64,000 nucleotides of DNA, from NCBI GenBank assembly GCA_036346255.1, contig CM070628.1:24195840-24259839 (forward strand). Reading direction: 5' to 3'. This stretch comes from Ampelocalamus luodianensis (taxonomy: Eukaryota > Streptophyta > Magnoliopsida > Poales > Poaceae). Numbering within the stretch: position 1 is the first letter of the stretch; each line of letters opens with the position of its first letter. A program made the position numbers and the translations under genes. Positions 44,114-55,899 of this stretch are shown here, one piece after another. Under the pieces are notes generated by a model. It made no database searches, was not told the DNA's origin, and saw nothing but the letters and a program-made list of their open reading frames with translations.

Positions 44114-45474
44114 ATGCCGGTCAAGAGGACTACGTCTCGCCCTGCACCTCCTTCCTCTTCTAGAGATGAACAAATGGAGGATGTAGAAGAAGAAGTTGGA
44201 GAAGAAGAAGAAAACTCTAGTGATGACAGCGACAATGACAACAGTGAAAATGAGTATGAGGATGAGGATGATGATGAGGATGTTAATGAAGATGTTGCTC
44301 CTGATCAGAGTCAGTTTATTGGACTTGATGTGTCAACCACCAAAAGTGAACAATATACTATTGTGAGGCATATTAATCAGTTCAGATTTCCTAGAAATAC
44401 CACCATAGGTATGTTCCACACATTGTTTCAACAAAGATGTCTATCGATAATCTATGCTAAGAAAAAGTTTGCTAATCATCGATTTGTAAAGTGGAGCTAT
44501 ATTGGCAAGAATCCATCTATAATGGTCTCGCTTAGATTGTTTAGAGTCACGATTGGAATCATTAGTCTCTTTACAATGCAACTTTCATGCAAAAGCCATC
44601 GACAGCTTTTATGCTACGTCTATGTTTCTCCGATCATGACCATCTTGAATGGATGACTGGACATCAAAAGTTGGAAGCTAGTAAGGATGAGTTCATAAGT
44701 GCCCTGAGCTTAGGAGATTCGAGTGGTTTAAAGGTACATCTTCAGGAATCTCTTGACCTCACTCAAGTGGATGAGTTCTATGATCCAGGAAATCTGTTTG
44801 TGCGTGGAATGGTAACTGGACTCCTTCCTATTCCCAGTGTTATTAATAGGATCATGAGAGCATCATTCTTTCCTAGGAGTGGAAACAATGATGAGATACA
44901 TGGGCGTGCTTGGAATGTGATAAAATATATTATGGATGGCACATGGATTGATGTGATGGACCTGATCATTAGAGAGATTGCTACATCTAAGGGAGACAAG
45001 ACCAAGAGCATTTATTTTGCTCCCTACATTATGAAGCTCATTCAGAGTAAGATTGATTTTGATCAGGACTGTGATATGGAGCATAAGGAGTACAGACCTA
45101 GAGATGCTCCTCCTCCTCAGGTGCCCCCTCCACCTCCTCTTCAGCATCCAGGGCAGGGATCATCCTCTTAGGGACCTCCAGGACAGCAGGGTCCTCAGGA
45201 GCAGGATGCAGTACTGGCAGCTATCTTGCACCTTCAAACGAGCATGGATGCTAGGTTTGATCGCATGGACGCGAGATATGATCAGATGCATGCAGAGACT
45301 ATAGCTAGGTTGGAGACTTTGGACTTGAGGGTCAGTCGTATGGATGCGAGACTCACAGAGTATCATCAGCAGCATGTACCAGTTGTTTATCAGAGGTTTG
45401 GGAGTCGTCGTCATACATCTTCAGGCGTTCAGCAGGACGATCTTCCATCCACATCAGCTGCTCCTCCATCTTAG
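44114..45474 (+). pseudogene. S3 second ORF: acidic, coiled-coil protein in the env-like position
   Basis: Starts MPVKRTTSRPAPPSSS at 44114. A very acidic stretch of Glu, Asp and Ser follows (44170-44310), then a globular part (IVRHINQFRFPRNTTIGMF; RFVKWSYIGKNPS). A one-base frameshift lies just before 44548. From there one frame runs to 45474 with TAG codons at 44563-44565 and 45169-45171: DHDHLEWMTGHQKLEASKDE, a Pro-rich hinge (45107-45150), and a coiled-coil-like tail in which MDARFDRMDARYDQM-type heptads repeat. I see no signal peptide or membrane segment. Position (after where pol should be, before the 3' LTR) is that of Sirevirus env-like genes; the globular part resembles the 'putative plant transposon protein' family from memory. 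Function unknown. Confidence 0.7.
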
Positions 45475-46201
45475 TTGTTCTATCTTTTCATATGTAGGTC
45501 AATAGACCTTGTTTTGTGGGATAAGCTCTTTATTGTTATCTTTTGTTATCTGTTATGAGCTTATTGTACCCTGTGATAATCGTTGATTGCTGTCAGACTC
45601 TTGGATATGTGATTGTTAATGTTATGAATTGTGTTCTTTATCCTTGTCTGAATTATGTTATTAATTGAATCCTTATTGTTGTTGCATGAATATTCTTATC
45701 TCGATTATAAATTGTCATGCTTCCTTGGATTCATTGTTTAGAGAAAACTCCGTCAAAATTTCATAAAATCTTCTTGTGCATGTATTCCTTTCAGATCTTA
45801 AATGCACATGTTTAGGGAGTTTTTATCTCTGCTCAGTTCTTGGTTGCAGAAACTTTCAAAATTCTCTTAAGAACCCAACCTGTCTTTAAAAGGGAAGAAT
45901 GTTTATTTGATCTAAATAAAATGCCTTCTCTTGCGAAGCTCTTGTTTATGCAAAATCTTTCAATTGGCTTAAGGTTGATTTAAGTTTTTGGTGATTAATG
46001 CCAAAAGGGGGAGAATGATGGATGAATATCTTTCCACATTTGGTTGTGTATCAAATATTTTACATGTCTCCTTCGGATGCTTTAAGAATACATTATATGC
46101 ATGATTTACACTTCAATAGCTTAATTACTCAATATATGTTGACAATATCCAAATGTTGCTATTGATAAATGATTTGTCATCAATTACCAAAAAGGGGAGA
46201 T
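45475..46201 (+). other. S3 3' untranslated region with two polypurine tracts
   Basis: T-rich and non-coding. AAAAGGGGGAGA lies at 46003-46014 and AAAAAGGGGAGA at 46189-46200, the latter one base before the 3' LTR. The repeated tract is a Sirevirus feature, also seen in S2. Confidence 0.85.
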
Positions 46202-49161
46202 TGAAGAATCTAGACCCGCCATTATGCGTTAATGGGGTTTTGGTTATTAATGACAAATCTATTTATAAGACTAACACTCTTTTTGATACATCTATTGTTT
46301 AGTCTCAAATGGATAAAGAGGTAAAAATCAAATAAGGTATGCTTTCCAAATGACAAATCTTTATAAGACTAACACTTCTATTGTCATACAAATTGTTTAG
46401 TCTCAGTTGGATTTAAAGATCAAAGAGGTATGCATTCAACATCTTATAATATCTTGCTGCATTCCTCGGATCCATTATATAGGTTGAACTTCACCAAAAA
46501 GGAAAACTTGTATATGTGCATATGTCTTAATTATACACTCGTGTATGCACACATTTAGGGGGAGTTCAATCTATATCTTGTGGTTTCATTAGTATTGATC
46601 CATATTCTTTTATCCACATATATTAAGGATCTTTACCTTGAAATATATCCTTGAATATATGCAATTTGTGTAGTTCGTATATATTCGTATGGGCATATGA
46701 GACTTGCGTAGTTCATATACTCATATCCTTGAATATATGCAACTTGTGTAGTTCGTATATATTCGTATGGGCATATGAGACTTGCGTAGTTCATATACTC
46801 ATATCCTTGAATATATGCAACTGGTGTAGTTCGTATATATTCATATGGGCGTATGAGACTTGCGGAGTTCAAATATGCTCATGTATCTTTTGAGTATACA
46901 TAACTTATGTAGTTTATATATACTCATACCAATTACATTCAATTACTTGCTATGGAAGTGGTTATAATAAATTACCAAAGAGGGAAAGATTGTGGTATCT
47001 TGTCCCAACCATTATGAGTTAATGGTATGATGTGGTAATTAATGATAATCATATTGTGGAACTAACGTTTCTCCTTGAGATGGATAAATAGGTTATGTTC
47101 CGTGTGATTGAAGACTTCGGATGATGTCATGAGTTGATCATCATCAAGTCAAGTTTATGAAGAAAAAGAATATCGTCATGTATTGATGATATCAAGAGAA
47201 GAACATCATCATGGGTTGATGATATTGAAGTGAAGAGCTTGGAATAAAGGAGGTGATCATGAGTTGATCATCAAGACAAGAAGAATCCATCATGTGTTGA
47301 TGGAGGTCAAGTGAAGAGTGCATCATGAGTTGATGTATGACAAGACTTGAAGCAAGGATATGCGTCATCAAGCCTCAAGTGGTTGCGCAAGGAAAAGGTA
47401 TGACTAGCTAGGGCTAAGGATTTGTTCCTAGTCTTTTACCGGTCTAGGTGTTTGGTTGGAGACCGGATTGCTAGTATAGGTTGCCGTACTATTAAGAGGG
47501 GTCTTAATTAGTAACTTGAGTTAGTCTTGTGTTGATCGCTCATTGTGTTTGCTCTAGCTCAACTTTAAATGTTGTCTATATTTGCGAATGCGTTTTGCAA
47601 ATAGTTGTGGTTCATGGTTATTCCTTGTAGCATGTGACTTTAGTTTGCGAATGTGTTTTGCAAACGGTTTAAGTCCATGTACCTTATTCCTTGTGGCGAT
47701 GATTCTAAAAGTTGGCAAATGTGTTTTGCAACTTGTTGAGAATCTAGCTTTCATCTTTTATGTACATGTTGCACCAATTTGGCAAATATGTTTTGCAAAT
47801 TGAGTTGAGGCAAATGTACAAAGTCTGCTTTCGATCCTTGCCGATCGCCGCGGTCCGACCGCCTCGTAGCGGTCTCGATGGTGGTAGCGATCGACCGCCA
47901 TGGGTTGGGCGGCCCGACCGATTTTCGTGTGTACCTACCAGAAGAAACGAGCACTACCGAGTGCGGTAGTACGGAAGTTGAAACGGTACTACCGAGTGCG
48001 GTAGTACCGATATTTGTTTGGCGGTATGCATTTTCCGTAAGAGATGTTTTCGGTTTTGCTCGGTGCTCGATTGAGCGTCTCGACCGCCTCTGGCGGCTCG
48101 ATCGTGGGAGCGGTCCGACCGCCATTGGTTGGCGGTCGATCGATTGTGAGTCCAACGGCTAGTTTTATAGCCGTTGGCGCTTAGCGTCCGACCGCCATTA
48201 GTTGGCGGTTCGACGGTTTTGTCCAGATTCTCTCGAATCTTTTCTCAACGGCTAGTTTTTGTGTGTGGGCTATAAATACCCACCTTGGCTGTGTGAGAAA
48301 TAGTTGCTGGTGCCCCATTGAGTTTCTTTGAGCTAAGAGCAAGCCTCTCATACTCTTGTGTGCATGTGTTGCACTTAATGAGTGATTGAGAGCAAACCCT
48401 AAGTGCATGTGTTGCATTAGGTTGTGGATTGCTTATCCATAGAGCTTTGGCACTTCATTGGTTCAAGTGAATGTTGAGTCTTGTTACTCTTGGTGTTTGC
48501 CGACACCTAGACGGCATGGAGGCGTTGTGCGTTGGTGATCTTCTCAAGTGAAGCTTGTGAGAAGACCCGGGCGATTTGTGAGTGGCTTGGTGCTCGCCAT
48601 CTCCGGAGCGGAGTAAGAGCAACCCTAGTGGATTGAGGTGATAAGTTCAAGTTGGAGTCGGTTCAAGCGGTTGAACTCACTTAGTAGTGTTGGTTCGGTT
48701 GGAACCGGTCCAAGTGGTTTGGACTTACCTCGGAGGTGTTGCCTCGCGTTTTGGAGCCGATCCAAAAGGTTGAACTTACCTCAACGTGGATTAGGGGAGA
48801 CCGACAAGTCTTCGATCACCACGGGAAAAATATCGTCGTGTCAATTGTGGTTTGCATTCTTGAGCTTTACCTTATTGCAATTTACATTCATATAATTAAG
48901 TTGCTCATCTATTGTGTATGAATGATTGCCTAGCTATGTGACATTTACATTGCCTAAATTGAATTGCTCACAAGTTCATGCTCAATTGATTATTATCATT
49001 AGACTTGTATTGTTGGAGCACTTAGTTGAGACTAGTGGTTTTTAGGTCTTAATTGTGCAAAACCGTATTTATATTATCTTCCGCATTAGAAATCGGTTTT
49101 AGCGTATAAAAGTTTTAAAACGCCTATTCACCCCCCTCTAGTCGGCCTCCTCGATCTTACA
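46202..49161 (+). mobile_element. S3 3' LTR, about 2.96 kb
   Basis: TGAAGAATC to CTTACA. Near identity to the 5' LTR (29007-29659 plus 38187-40487) except in the CGG island (47840-48225). It has a complete set of three 78-bp repeats, the ~66-bp GCAAATGTGTTTTGCAA repeats and a TATAAATA at about 48270. Target duplication: ACATG at 29002-29006 and ACGTG at 49162-49166, one mismatch. Confidence 0.95.
46645..46880 (+). repeat. 78-bp tandem repeat in the S3 3' LTR (3 units)
   Basis: TTGAATATATGCAA starts at 46651, 46729 and 46807, a strict 78-bp period. Because 78 is a multiple of 3, open frames with a 26-residue repeat arise on both strands; they are not evidence of a protein. Confidence 0.95.
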
Positions 49162-49166
49162 ACGTG

Positions 49167-50538
49167 GCGCTGATGTGTATGGTGAGGTGGCCGCCATGGT
49201 GGCGTGCCACGTCGGCGCCGGACGGGGGTGGCGCTCCGGTTCCAAAAAACTGGCGGGCGGCGACGTTTCGCTGGCGACGAGGGGTACCAAATGAAAGAGG
49301 AGACTCGACTGATCGTGGTGCTCACCTTGGTTGCTTGGGGGCGCGACCGGAACGGCGGCGGCGAGTTCGGGTCGGAGGCGGCGCGAGGGTTCAAGCGGCG
49401 TTCCGGCGGAGGCGGCGTGAGCACCGGGTTGGTGAGGTCGCAGCGATGCTGAAGGTGGGGAGGACGTGGTGGCGAAGTGTTGCTCGGCTGGCGGCGAAGA
49501 AATGCCAAATCCGGTGACTAGAGAGTGAGGGAGGAGTAGTGGGTGGTGGCACTGTGATGCGGTGACCAAGGCGCACCCGGAGCACCTATTTATAGGGCGC
49601 GGGCGTGGCCGAGGCGGCGTGCAGAGCACGAAGGCTGTGCGAGGTCTCCTGAGAAATCACGGGGATTCAGGGCTGGGGATGGCAGGGAGATGGCCATGAC
49701 GGGCGCGGCAAGATGCCGGGGTTTGAATGCACGCATTCACGCCAGGGATGGGGGCGAAAATCGTGGCGGAGATGGAGCTCGCGAGGCACGGTAATGGCGG
49801 CCGGGCGTGGCGGCCGTGGAAGGAAGAAACGGGTGAAGGAGATGAGCTGACGGGGGTGCGAACGGGTCCACCTGTCGGTGAAAGAAATGAATAGGAACAT
49901 AGCTGGTGCACTCGAGCCGTTAGATCTTAGATCGGACAGTCCTTGTTGATCAAGATGTTCGTTCGCCCGAACGTTCTCTAAGATCTGACCGTTGGATTTC
50001 AATCCAAAGACCAATACTGGTTAAGGAGAAATGCGCGGGAGGAGCGGGCCGTAGGCCATGGACTGGGGCACGGAGAGAATGGGCCGGACTGGGGAGATTG
50101 GGCCCAATACAGGTTTTTGGGTTTTTAAATGGTTTAGCATTTTAATTAATTCGATTAATTCAAATTGGCTTTAGAAAATAGCAAATTAAATCCAAAAACT
50201 TATGAGAAAATTCACCGAAATTATCTAAGGCATTTTGGGACTTAAATAAAATAGTTCGAACTTATAATTGGCTTTTAATTTTGCAAATAAATTATTTTGG
50301 CTTTAAAATATTTAGGAAAAAGCTTTAAAATTCCAGAAAATTCTAGAAATTAATTAAAATTTTATTTTTCAGTTTAAATCAAATAAAACTTCAAGAACTT
50401 CAAATAAATTTTACTTTTGACTTTTAAAACTTCAGAATTTCAAACAAAGTAATGAAACTCTCTCAAATTTCATAAAATCCAATAAAATAATAACTTTATT
50501 TTATTTTTATTTTGGTAACAGTACTTTGGAATGTTACA
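49167..50538 (-). mobile_element. G2 5' LTR, right part
   Basis: Continues the LTR interrupted at 29006. The minus strand starts TGTAACATTCC at 50538. It has a GC-rich block at about 49170-49900 with overlapping open frames on both strands (none supported) and a very AT-rich part at 50110-50520 with 'tttaaaa' runs. The sequence beyond 50538 is the S4 pol, so G2 inserted there. Confidence 0.87.
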
Positions 50539-53012
50539 CCTATCTAGCCGACAGCCCGCAAAATCATAATAAGAAAACCCTCGAATGGACAAGAAAGATG
50601 AGTAAGAATACCAAATGCTATACTGGAGGGTAGAGTGAAGGTACCTGAAAATGTGCTTAACGGCTTGGCGATGGAAGTCCTCAGAGACGCCTGAAACCTC
50701 GCACAAAGATAGACCGCGAAGTGGATGTCCGGTCTTGAGGCCGTTAGGTAGATGAGAGAGCTAATCATGCTGTGGTACTCGTGTTGATCCACGGCTTCTC
50801 CTTCCTCATCTAGATCCAAAGCAGTCGAAGTCGCCATAGGAGTGGCGATTGGCTTGCAGTCACCCATGTCGAAGCGCTTGAGCAAATCCTTGGTGTACTT
50901 CGTTTGATGAATGAAGATCCCTTCCTTACATTGCTTGATTTGAGCCCCAGAAAATAGTTGAGCGCTCCTATCATACTCATATCAAATTCTCTGGACATGG
51001 TCTCAGAAAAACTAGGAACAAGAGCATGCGAAAAACCACGGACAATAATATCGTCTACGTAAATCTGAACAAGCAAGAAATCATTGCTATGCCTAATAAT
51101 GAATAGAGTCTTGTCAATCTTACCCATCTCAAAATTATTCTTAAGCAAGAAGGTCTTAAGTCTATCATACCAGGCTCTAGGGGCTTGCTTAAGACCATAC
51201 AAGTCTTTAGATAGCTTGAATACATGATGAGGATGCTTGGGATTCTCAAAACCTAGGGGTTGTCTAACATACACTTCCTCCTCTATGTAACCATTCAAAA
51301 ATGCACTCTTGATATCCATCTGATGCAGCCTAAATCCCTTAGATGCAGCAAATGTAAGAAGAATGCAAATAGCTTCTAATCTAGCAACAGGAGCAAAAGT
51401 TTCATCAAAGTCTAACCCCCTCAATTTGGCTAAAACCCTGAGCTACAAATATAACCTTGTTTTTAACCACAGAATCATCCTCACTTTGTTTATTTTTGAA
51501 CAACCAACGGGTTCCTATCACATTATAACCACTAGGAGGCTCTACTAGGTTCCAGATCTTGTTTCTCTCAAAATTCTCTAACTGCTCATGCATGGCATTA
51601 ACCCAGCTCGAATTAGATAAAGCATGTGATATATCACGGGATTCGAAAGAAGCAACAAATGCAGAATGGGAGTAGAAACATAGATTGTGATACCTAGAGT
51701 GGGTGACTCACTCATGAAGATGACCAATCATCTGATCCAGAGGATGACGCCTTTGAATTTGAAGTGGAGCGCCCGGGGAAGATAACTCCTCTTTGACCTC
51801 CACAGGTACTGCTGATGATGAAGATACAACAGGAGCCTCAACTGAAGGTGAAGTAGTGGCAGCAGGTTCTTCAATTGGATCAGGAGGTGTAGCAGCAGTA
51901 AGCGAAAGAGAAACATCAGCGTTATCCTCGTCTTCCTCCACAAAGATACTCTCTATCACCTGTGCGTGACCTGAAATATCTAATCTAGCTCTAGGGCTAG
52001 TCTCATCAAAAGTGACATTGCATGTCTCATGATAATGTTAGTCTCAACATTAAGAACCTGAAAACCCCTCGAATGTGCAGGATAACCCAGAAATAGACCA
52101 TCAAAAGTTCTTGACTCAAATTTATCTAGATTTCCTATCTTGAGAATGAAGCACATGGCTCCAAAAATTCGAAAATGAGAGACGAAGAGTTTTCTACCAA
52201 ATCGAAGCTCATATGATGTCTTGCCCAAAGATGGTCTCAAGAAGACACGATTTGCAATATGGCAAACTGTAGCAATAGCTTCGGCCCAAAACCTCCTCAG
52301 AGTGCTATACTCATCTAGTTTCGTCCTAGCCATCTCGACTAAGGTTCTGTTCTTCCTTTCCACCACGCCATTTTGTTGAGAGATGTGTGGAGAAGAGAAC
52401 TGATACTTGTCACTACGGAAAGAGGAAAATGAGACATTCTTGAACTCCATGCAATTGTCACTACGGATTGCTCTCACGGCACCAGGAAGTTCAGAAGCCA
52501 AGCGAAGAATAAGATCATAAAAATGATCAGAAGCTTCATCCTTCGAACCAAGAAAGGCACCCAAGAGTTTCTTGAAAAATCATCGACTATGACAAGAATG
52601 TACCATTTGCTACCGGCTAACTGAACCCTAACAGGACCAACAATATCCTTGTGAAGCAATTATCCCAGTCTGTCAGTCATGACCATAGTCAACGAAGGGT
52701 GTGAGGTCGCAACTTGCTTGCCATGCTTGTAGGGCGCACATACAGCATCCTTGACGGCTTTGAGTTTGGGTAAACCTCTCATGAGATCAAGGTTGCTAAC
52801 TCGCATCAGATGATCAAAACCAATGTACCCCAAGCGACGGTGCCAAAGCCAGAACTTAGAGGAAGATGCAATCAAACACTTGAGAGACCCAGCATGTGAG
52901 GACCCCAATTTATTTGGCTTGTAATGCTTAACCAACCACCTGGCCCTAGCATCACAAATCAAATAAACCGAGCCTCGAGATATGTATACTTCCCAGAAAA
53001 CAGTATACATAC
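50539..53012 (-). pseudogene. S4 copia pol remnant: integrase and reverse transcriptase
   Basis: The minus strand, high to low coordinates, reads gag-pre-integrase (FWLWHRRLGYIGFDHLM, near 52830), integrase (DIVGPVRVQL; VDDFSRNSW; SQQNGVVERKNRTLVEMART near 52330-52390), a Pro/Val/Ser-rich linker (51708-51959), RT (RWLFKNKQSED; DFDETFAPVARLEA; YVDD at about 51050) and the start of RNase H (TASRPDIHFAV near 50740). The order integrase then RT defines Ty1/copia. Several frameshifts and stops; the zinc-binding region has Tyr where His and Cys are expected (GYI, CAPYKH). The YVDD site is intact but the frame is not. G2 cuts it at 50538 and the G3 LTR ends near 53012. Confidence 0.92.
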
Positions 53013-53828
53013 CTCACCACAAAATTATGCATCAACTCCATTCCAAACATAGAGTCCAAACATTACACTACTAAGCAGAAAGTAACAGAGATTATTATTA
53101 CGGACCAGGCCGACCGCCAAAAGATACACAAATAAACAAGACAGAGCGGAAGCAAAGTGCCATAAGATGGCTATAAACAAAGCCAATCGGTGTGCCTTCA
53201 ACCCACAATGCATCCGACCGACCGCCAAGCCTAGTCGTCAAACACGGCGGCAAAGACAACTCACGTAAGTGAGGCCCTTGGGGCTCACCTTCTTCCTCTC
53301 GCAACAAAAACATTAAGCAAAGCCGATGAGTACAAAGATTGTCTTTGTACTGCAAGATCGACGTGTGAACCAGCGCACTGCTCATATGCTACATGCAGGC
53401 TTATTTGGTGGAGGCCATATGTTTCATTTGCACAAAGCCAAATTTATTTGCAATAAAGTAATACAGTTTGAAGGCAAGTTTGTAATTCATTTTTAATGTT
53501 GAAATAACAGTAAAGGTAATAATAACAAAAGAGTAAAGATAAACAACCTAGAAGTGACTATCCCAATAGTCACCCCAACAATAGCACGAATCCCAGATTC
53601 GTACCACCCATCAAGTTTTAATTTAAAAGGTTGTAGTCTAGTTCTTACGGGCGATCCGAGCGTGTCCATAACCTAGACGAGGCTATTCGAATAGTTTTAA
53701 CCTGCGCAGGTGTACCAATGTACCCACACTTGCATCGCCTTTAAGCCAAAGCACACTTAGAAGGTATGCCGACACGGCTAAGTCCTACGAGACTTTTTCC
53801 AATATTGTGTATTAACTACGAGCCGCCG
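53013..53828 (-). mobile_element. G3 3' LTR, distal part
   Basis: Same LTR type as G2 and G5: the GTCCATAACC block and palindrome at 53683-53694, and 'gcgcaggtgtacc' with 'tgtacccacac' after it. The CACTA element interrupts it at 53829 and it continues at 59838. The outer boundary against S4 at about 53012 is approximate. No gene seen. Confidence 0.75.
53683..53694. promoter_or_regulatory. Conserved LTR palindrome CTATTCGAATAG (G3)
   Basis: Perfect palindrome preceded by GTCCATAACC and a GACGAGG block. Confidence 0.7.
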
Positions 53829-53839
53829 CACTACTACGA

Positions 53840-54300
53840 AAAAGCCATCATAGACGGTTCGAACCGTCATCACGCACGGTTTTGAACCGTGCGGAAAAAT
53901 AGGTCTGTGATAACAGTGGTTATCACGCACGCGCCAAGAAACCGCTCGTGATATGAATATCACGACGGTTTTTATCAACAACCGCTCTGTGAAGACGCAG
54001 TATCACGCACGGTTATGGTCACAAACGTCTGTGAAGTCGAATATCACGCAGCGGTTCTATGTAAAACCGCTCAGCGATACTCGTCTTCACGCAGCGCTAT
54101 TTACACGAACCGCTCGTGAAGTCGATTATCACGCACGGTTCATTGTTTAAACCGCTCGTGATACTCGAGTTCACGCACGTTTTTACTTAGAACCGCTCGT
54201 GATACTCGAGTTCCTGACGTTTTTACTTAGAACCGCTCGTGATACTCTGTCTTCACTGCATCGCTTTTATAAAAACCGTCTCGTGATAGTTCATTAAACT
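53840..54300. repeat. Left subterminal repeats of the CACTA element (CACGCACGG type)
   Basis: About a dozen inverted units such as TATCACGCACGGTT and AACCGCTCGTGATA. The core differs from the right end (CACAGACGG; CCGTCTGTG). In this superfamily such repeats bind the element's own DNA-binding protein. Confidence 0.85.
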
Positions 54301-55899
54301 AACTACATTTTTCTCGATTTTTGGCTAGCCTCAGAATTGCTAGCCATGCCCTCTCAAAACAAGCATACAAAAAATAGATACATCACAGATAATTAATTGT
54401 CGACAAACCGAATCGATCATTACTCAAAATAAATTACAAAAGATCACATTTGTTCAAGTATTGTTACAAAATAAATTGGATTACAATTGAGTCAATTGTT
54501 TGCGGTGGTTGAGAAGTGCCGCGGGGTGATGCGCTCGGTCGGCAATGAGTGAAATTCTCGGTGTCCTTAATTATCTCTGATATTGATAAAGCCGCAGAGC
54601 TTCCTCGAATGTCCTTGATCTCATTATCAACGAGTCCATCTAATTCTATATTCAAGCCCTGTCGCTAGCAAGAGTAAAGTGTTATGCATATATATTTAAT
54701 TTTATAATTAGAAAATAATTATTTGAAGATTCACAAACCTCGGGATCCTTCTACCTAGCTCTAATGATTCGGTCCATATGATGGCAAACGTAAATTGCAC
54801 ATAACTCATCATTTTTTTGTTGCGTGCTTGCAAAAATAGAATTACATATATCGATTCGAGATGCGTTATTATGAAGTAGGATATAGGATTATCGTATTAT
54901 AGCGCTGCATCGAAATTTTGTCCTGTGTTAGTTGGGCGCTCTTTCCATCGATATTCCTTTGTTGGCAACACGATCGATGAACGACCTACATGATTCCAAA
55001 ATTTATCATCGACCATTTCAAACTAATGAAGACTAAAATAGAGTTATGTATGAAGGAAATGAGCATACCATCGAGTATTCCTCCTAGAATGTCAAGTCGT
55101 GGTTGTTGCGGATTAGGAATCAAGGTATATCACATGGTTCCTCTTGGTATGATGACTAAAAGGATCCGATGGTACATACTCATGTATGTCACTATAGTCA
55201 TTAAACCCGAGTTTGTCTTTGCGCGATAAAGTAGAGCAAGTAGTGACACTTACCCCGGTTGTAGGGCACCACGATGTACTTCGTGTTCACGACGAAGCAA
55301 TGCTGTGTTATGTATTTCGACGAAGGACGAGTCATTTGGATGGTTTGCAATGATACCACATGTGGGTCGAGGAAACCCACCGGTTCTTTCCACTCCGGAC
55401 ATTTTTCATCATGTATCCGTACATAAGAAATGAGTTGTGATATTTATCGGTATTACGTGAATGTAGAACTTGACCGTATGCACTTACAGTGTCCAACATC
55501 GAGAAGCGAGGCGCCAATGCCAACGAGGTTGAATAGGTCATATAGGTCGTTGAAGCCCACGACGAAGTGGTTCGTCCGTTGAAGAAATGTTTATCCTCGA
55601 TTCGACGGTGATTCTAGTATCGCACCCTCCTTTGGGTCCTATCCAAGTACGGGCATGCAAAGCCCGACAAGCATATCCAAAGACGCCCTATATCTGCGGG
55701 GAGCACAACGGTTTTCCGAGGATGTACTCAGCGGATATTCCCGACTTGCCGGACTTGAGGGGCGCCGATTTGGTCTTAAGCATTGGCGGCGTCTTCTTGC
55801 GAGACGACTCGGGACCCAAAAGGTGGCCTTCGAGCCGAAATATGAGGTGGAGTCATGGAGGGTCCGTTGGAGAGGAATGGTCGTGTTGAGATCGCGGCA
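54301..55899 (-). other. CACTA interior without a clear gene
   Basis: A mixed stretch. Minus-strand fragments such as 55639-55956 and 54464-54655 may be the decayed 3' end of the second transposon gene, but I cannot connect them in one frame. Nothing else is recognised. Confidence 0.4.

Noticed and set aside
46651..46893. 80-codon frame with a 26-residue repeat (also at 29455-29664)
   Set aside because: A consequence of a 78-bp tandem repeat whose length is a multiple of 3; open on both strands.
49138..49629. 163-codon minus-strand Pro-rich frame
   Set aside because: It crosses the border between the G2 and S3 LTRs, so it cannot be an old gene; it is GC-rich LTR sequence.
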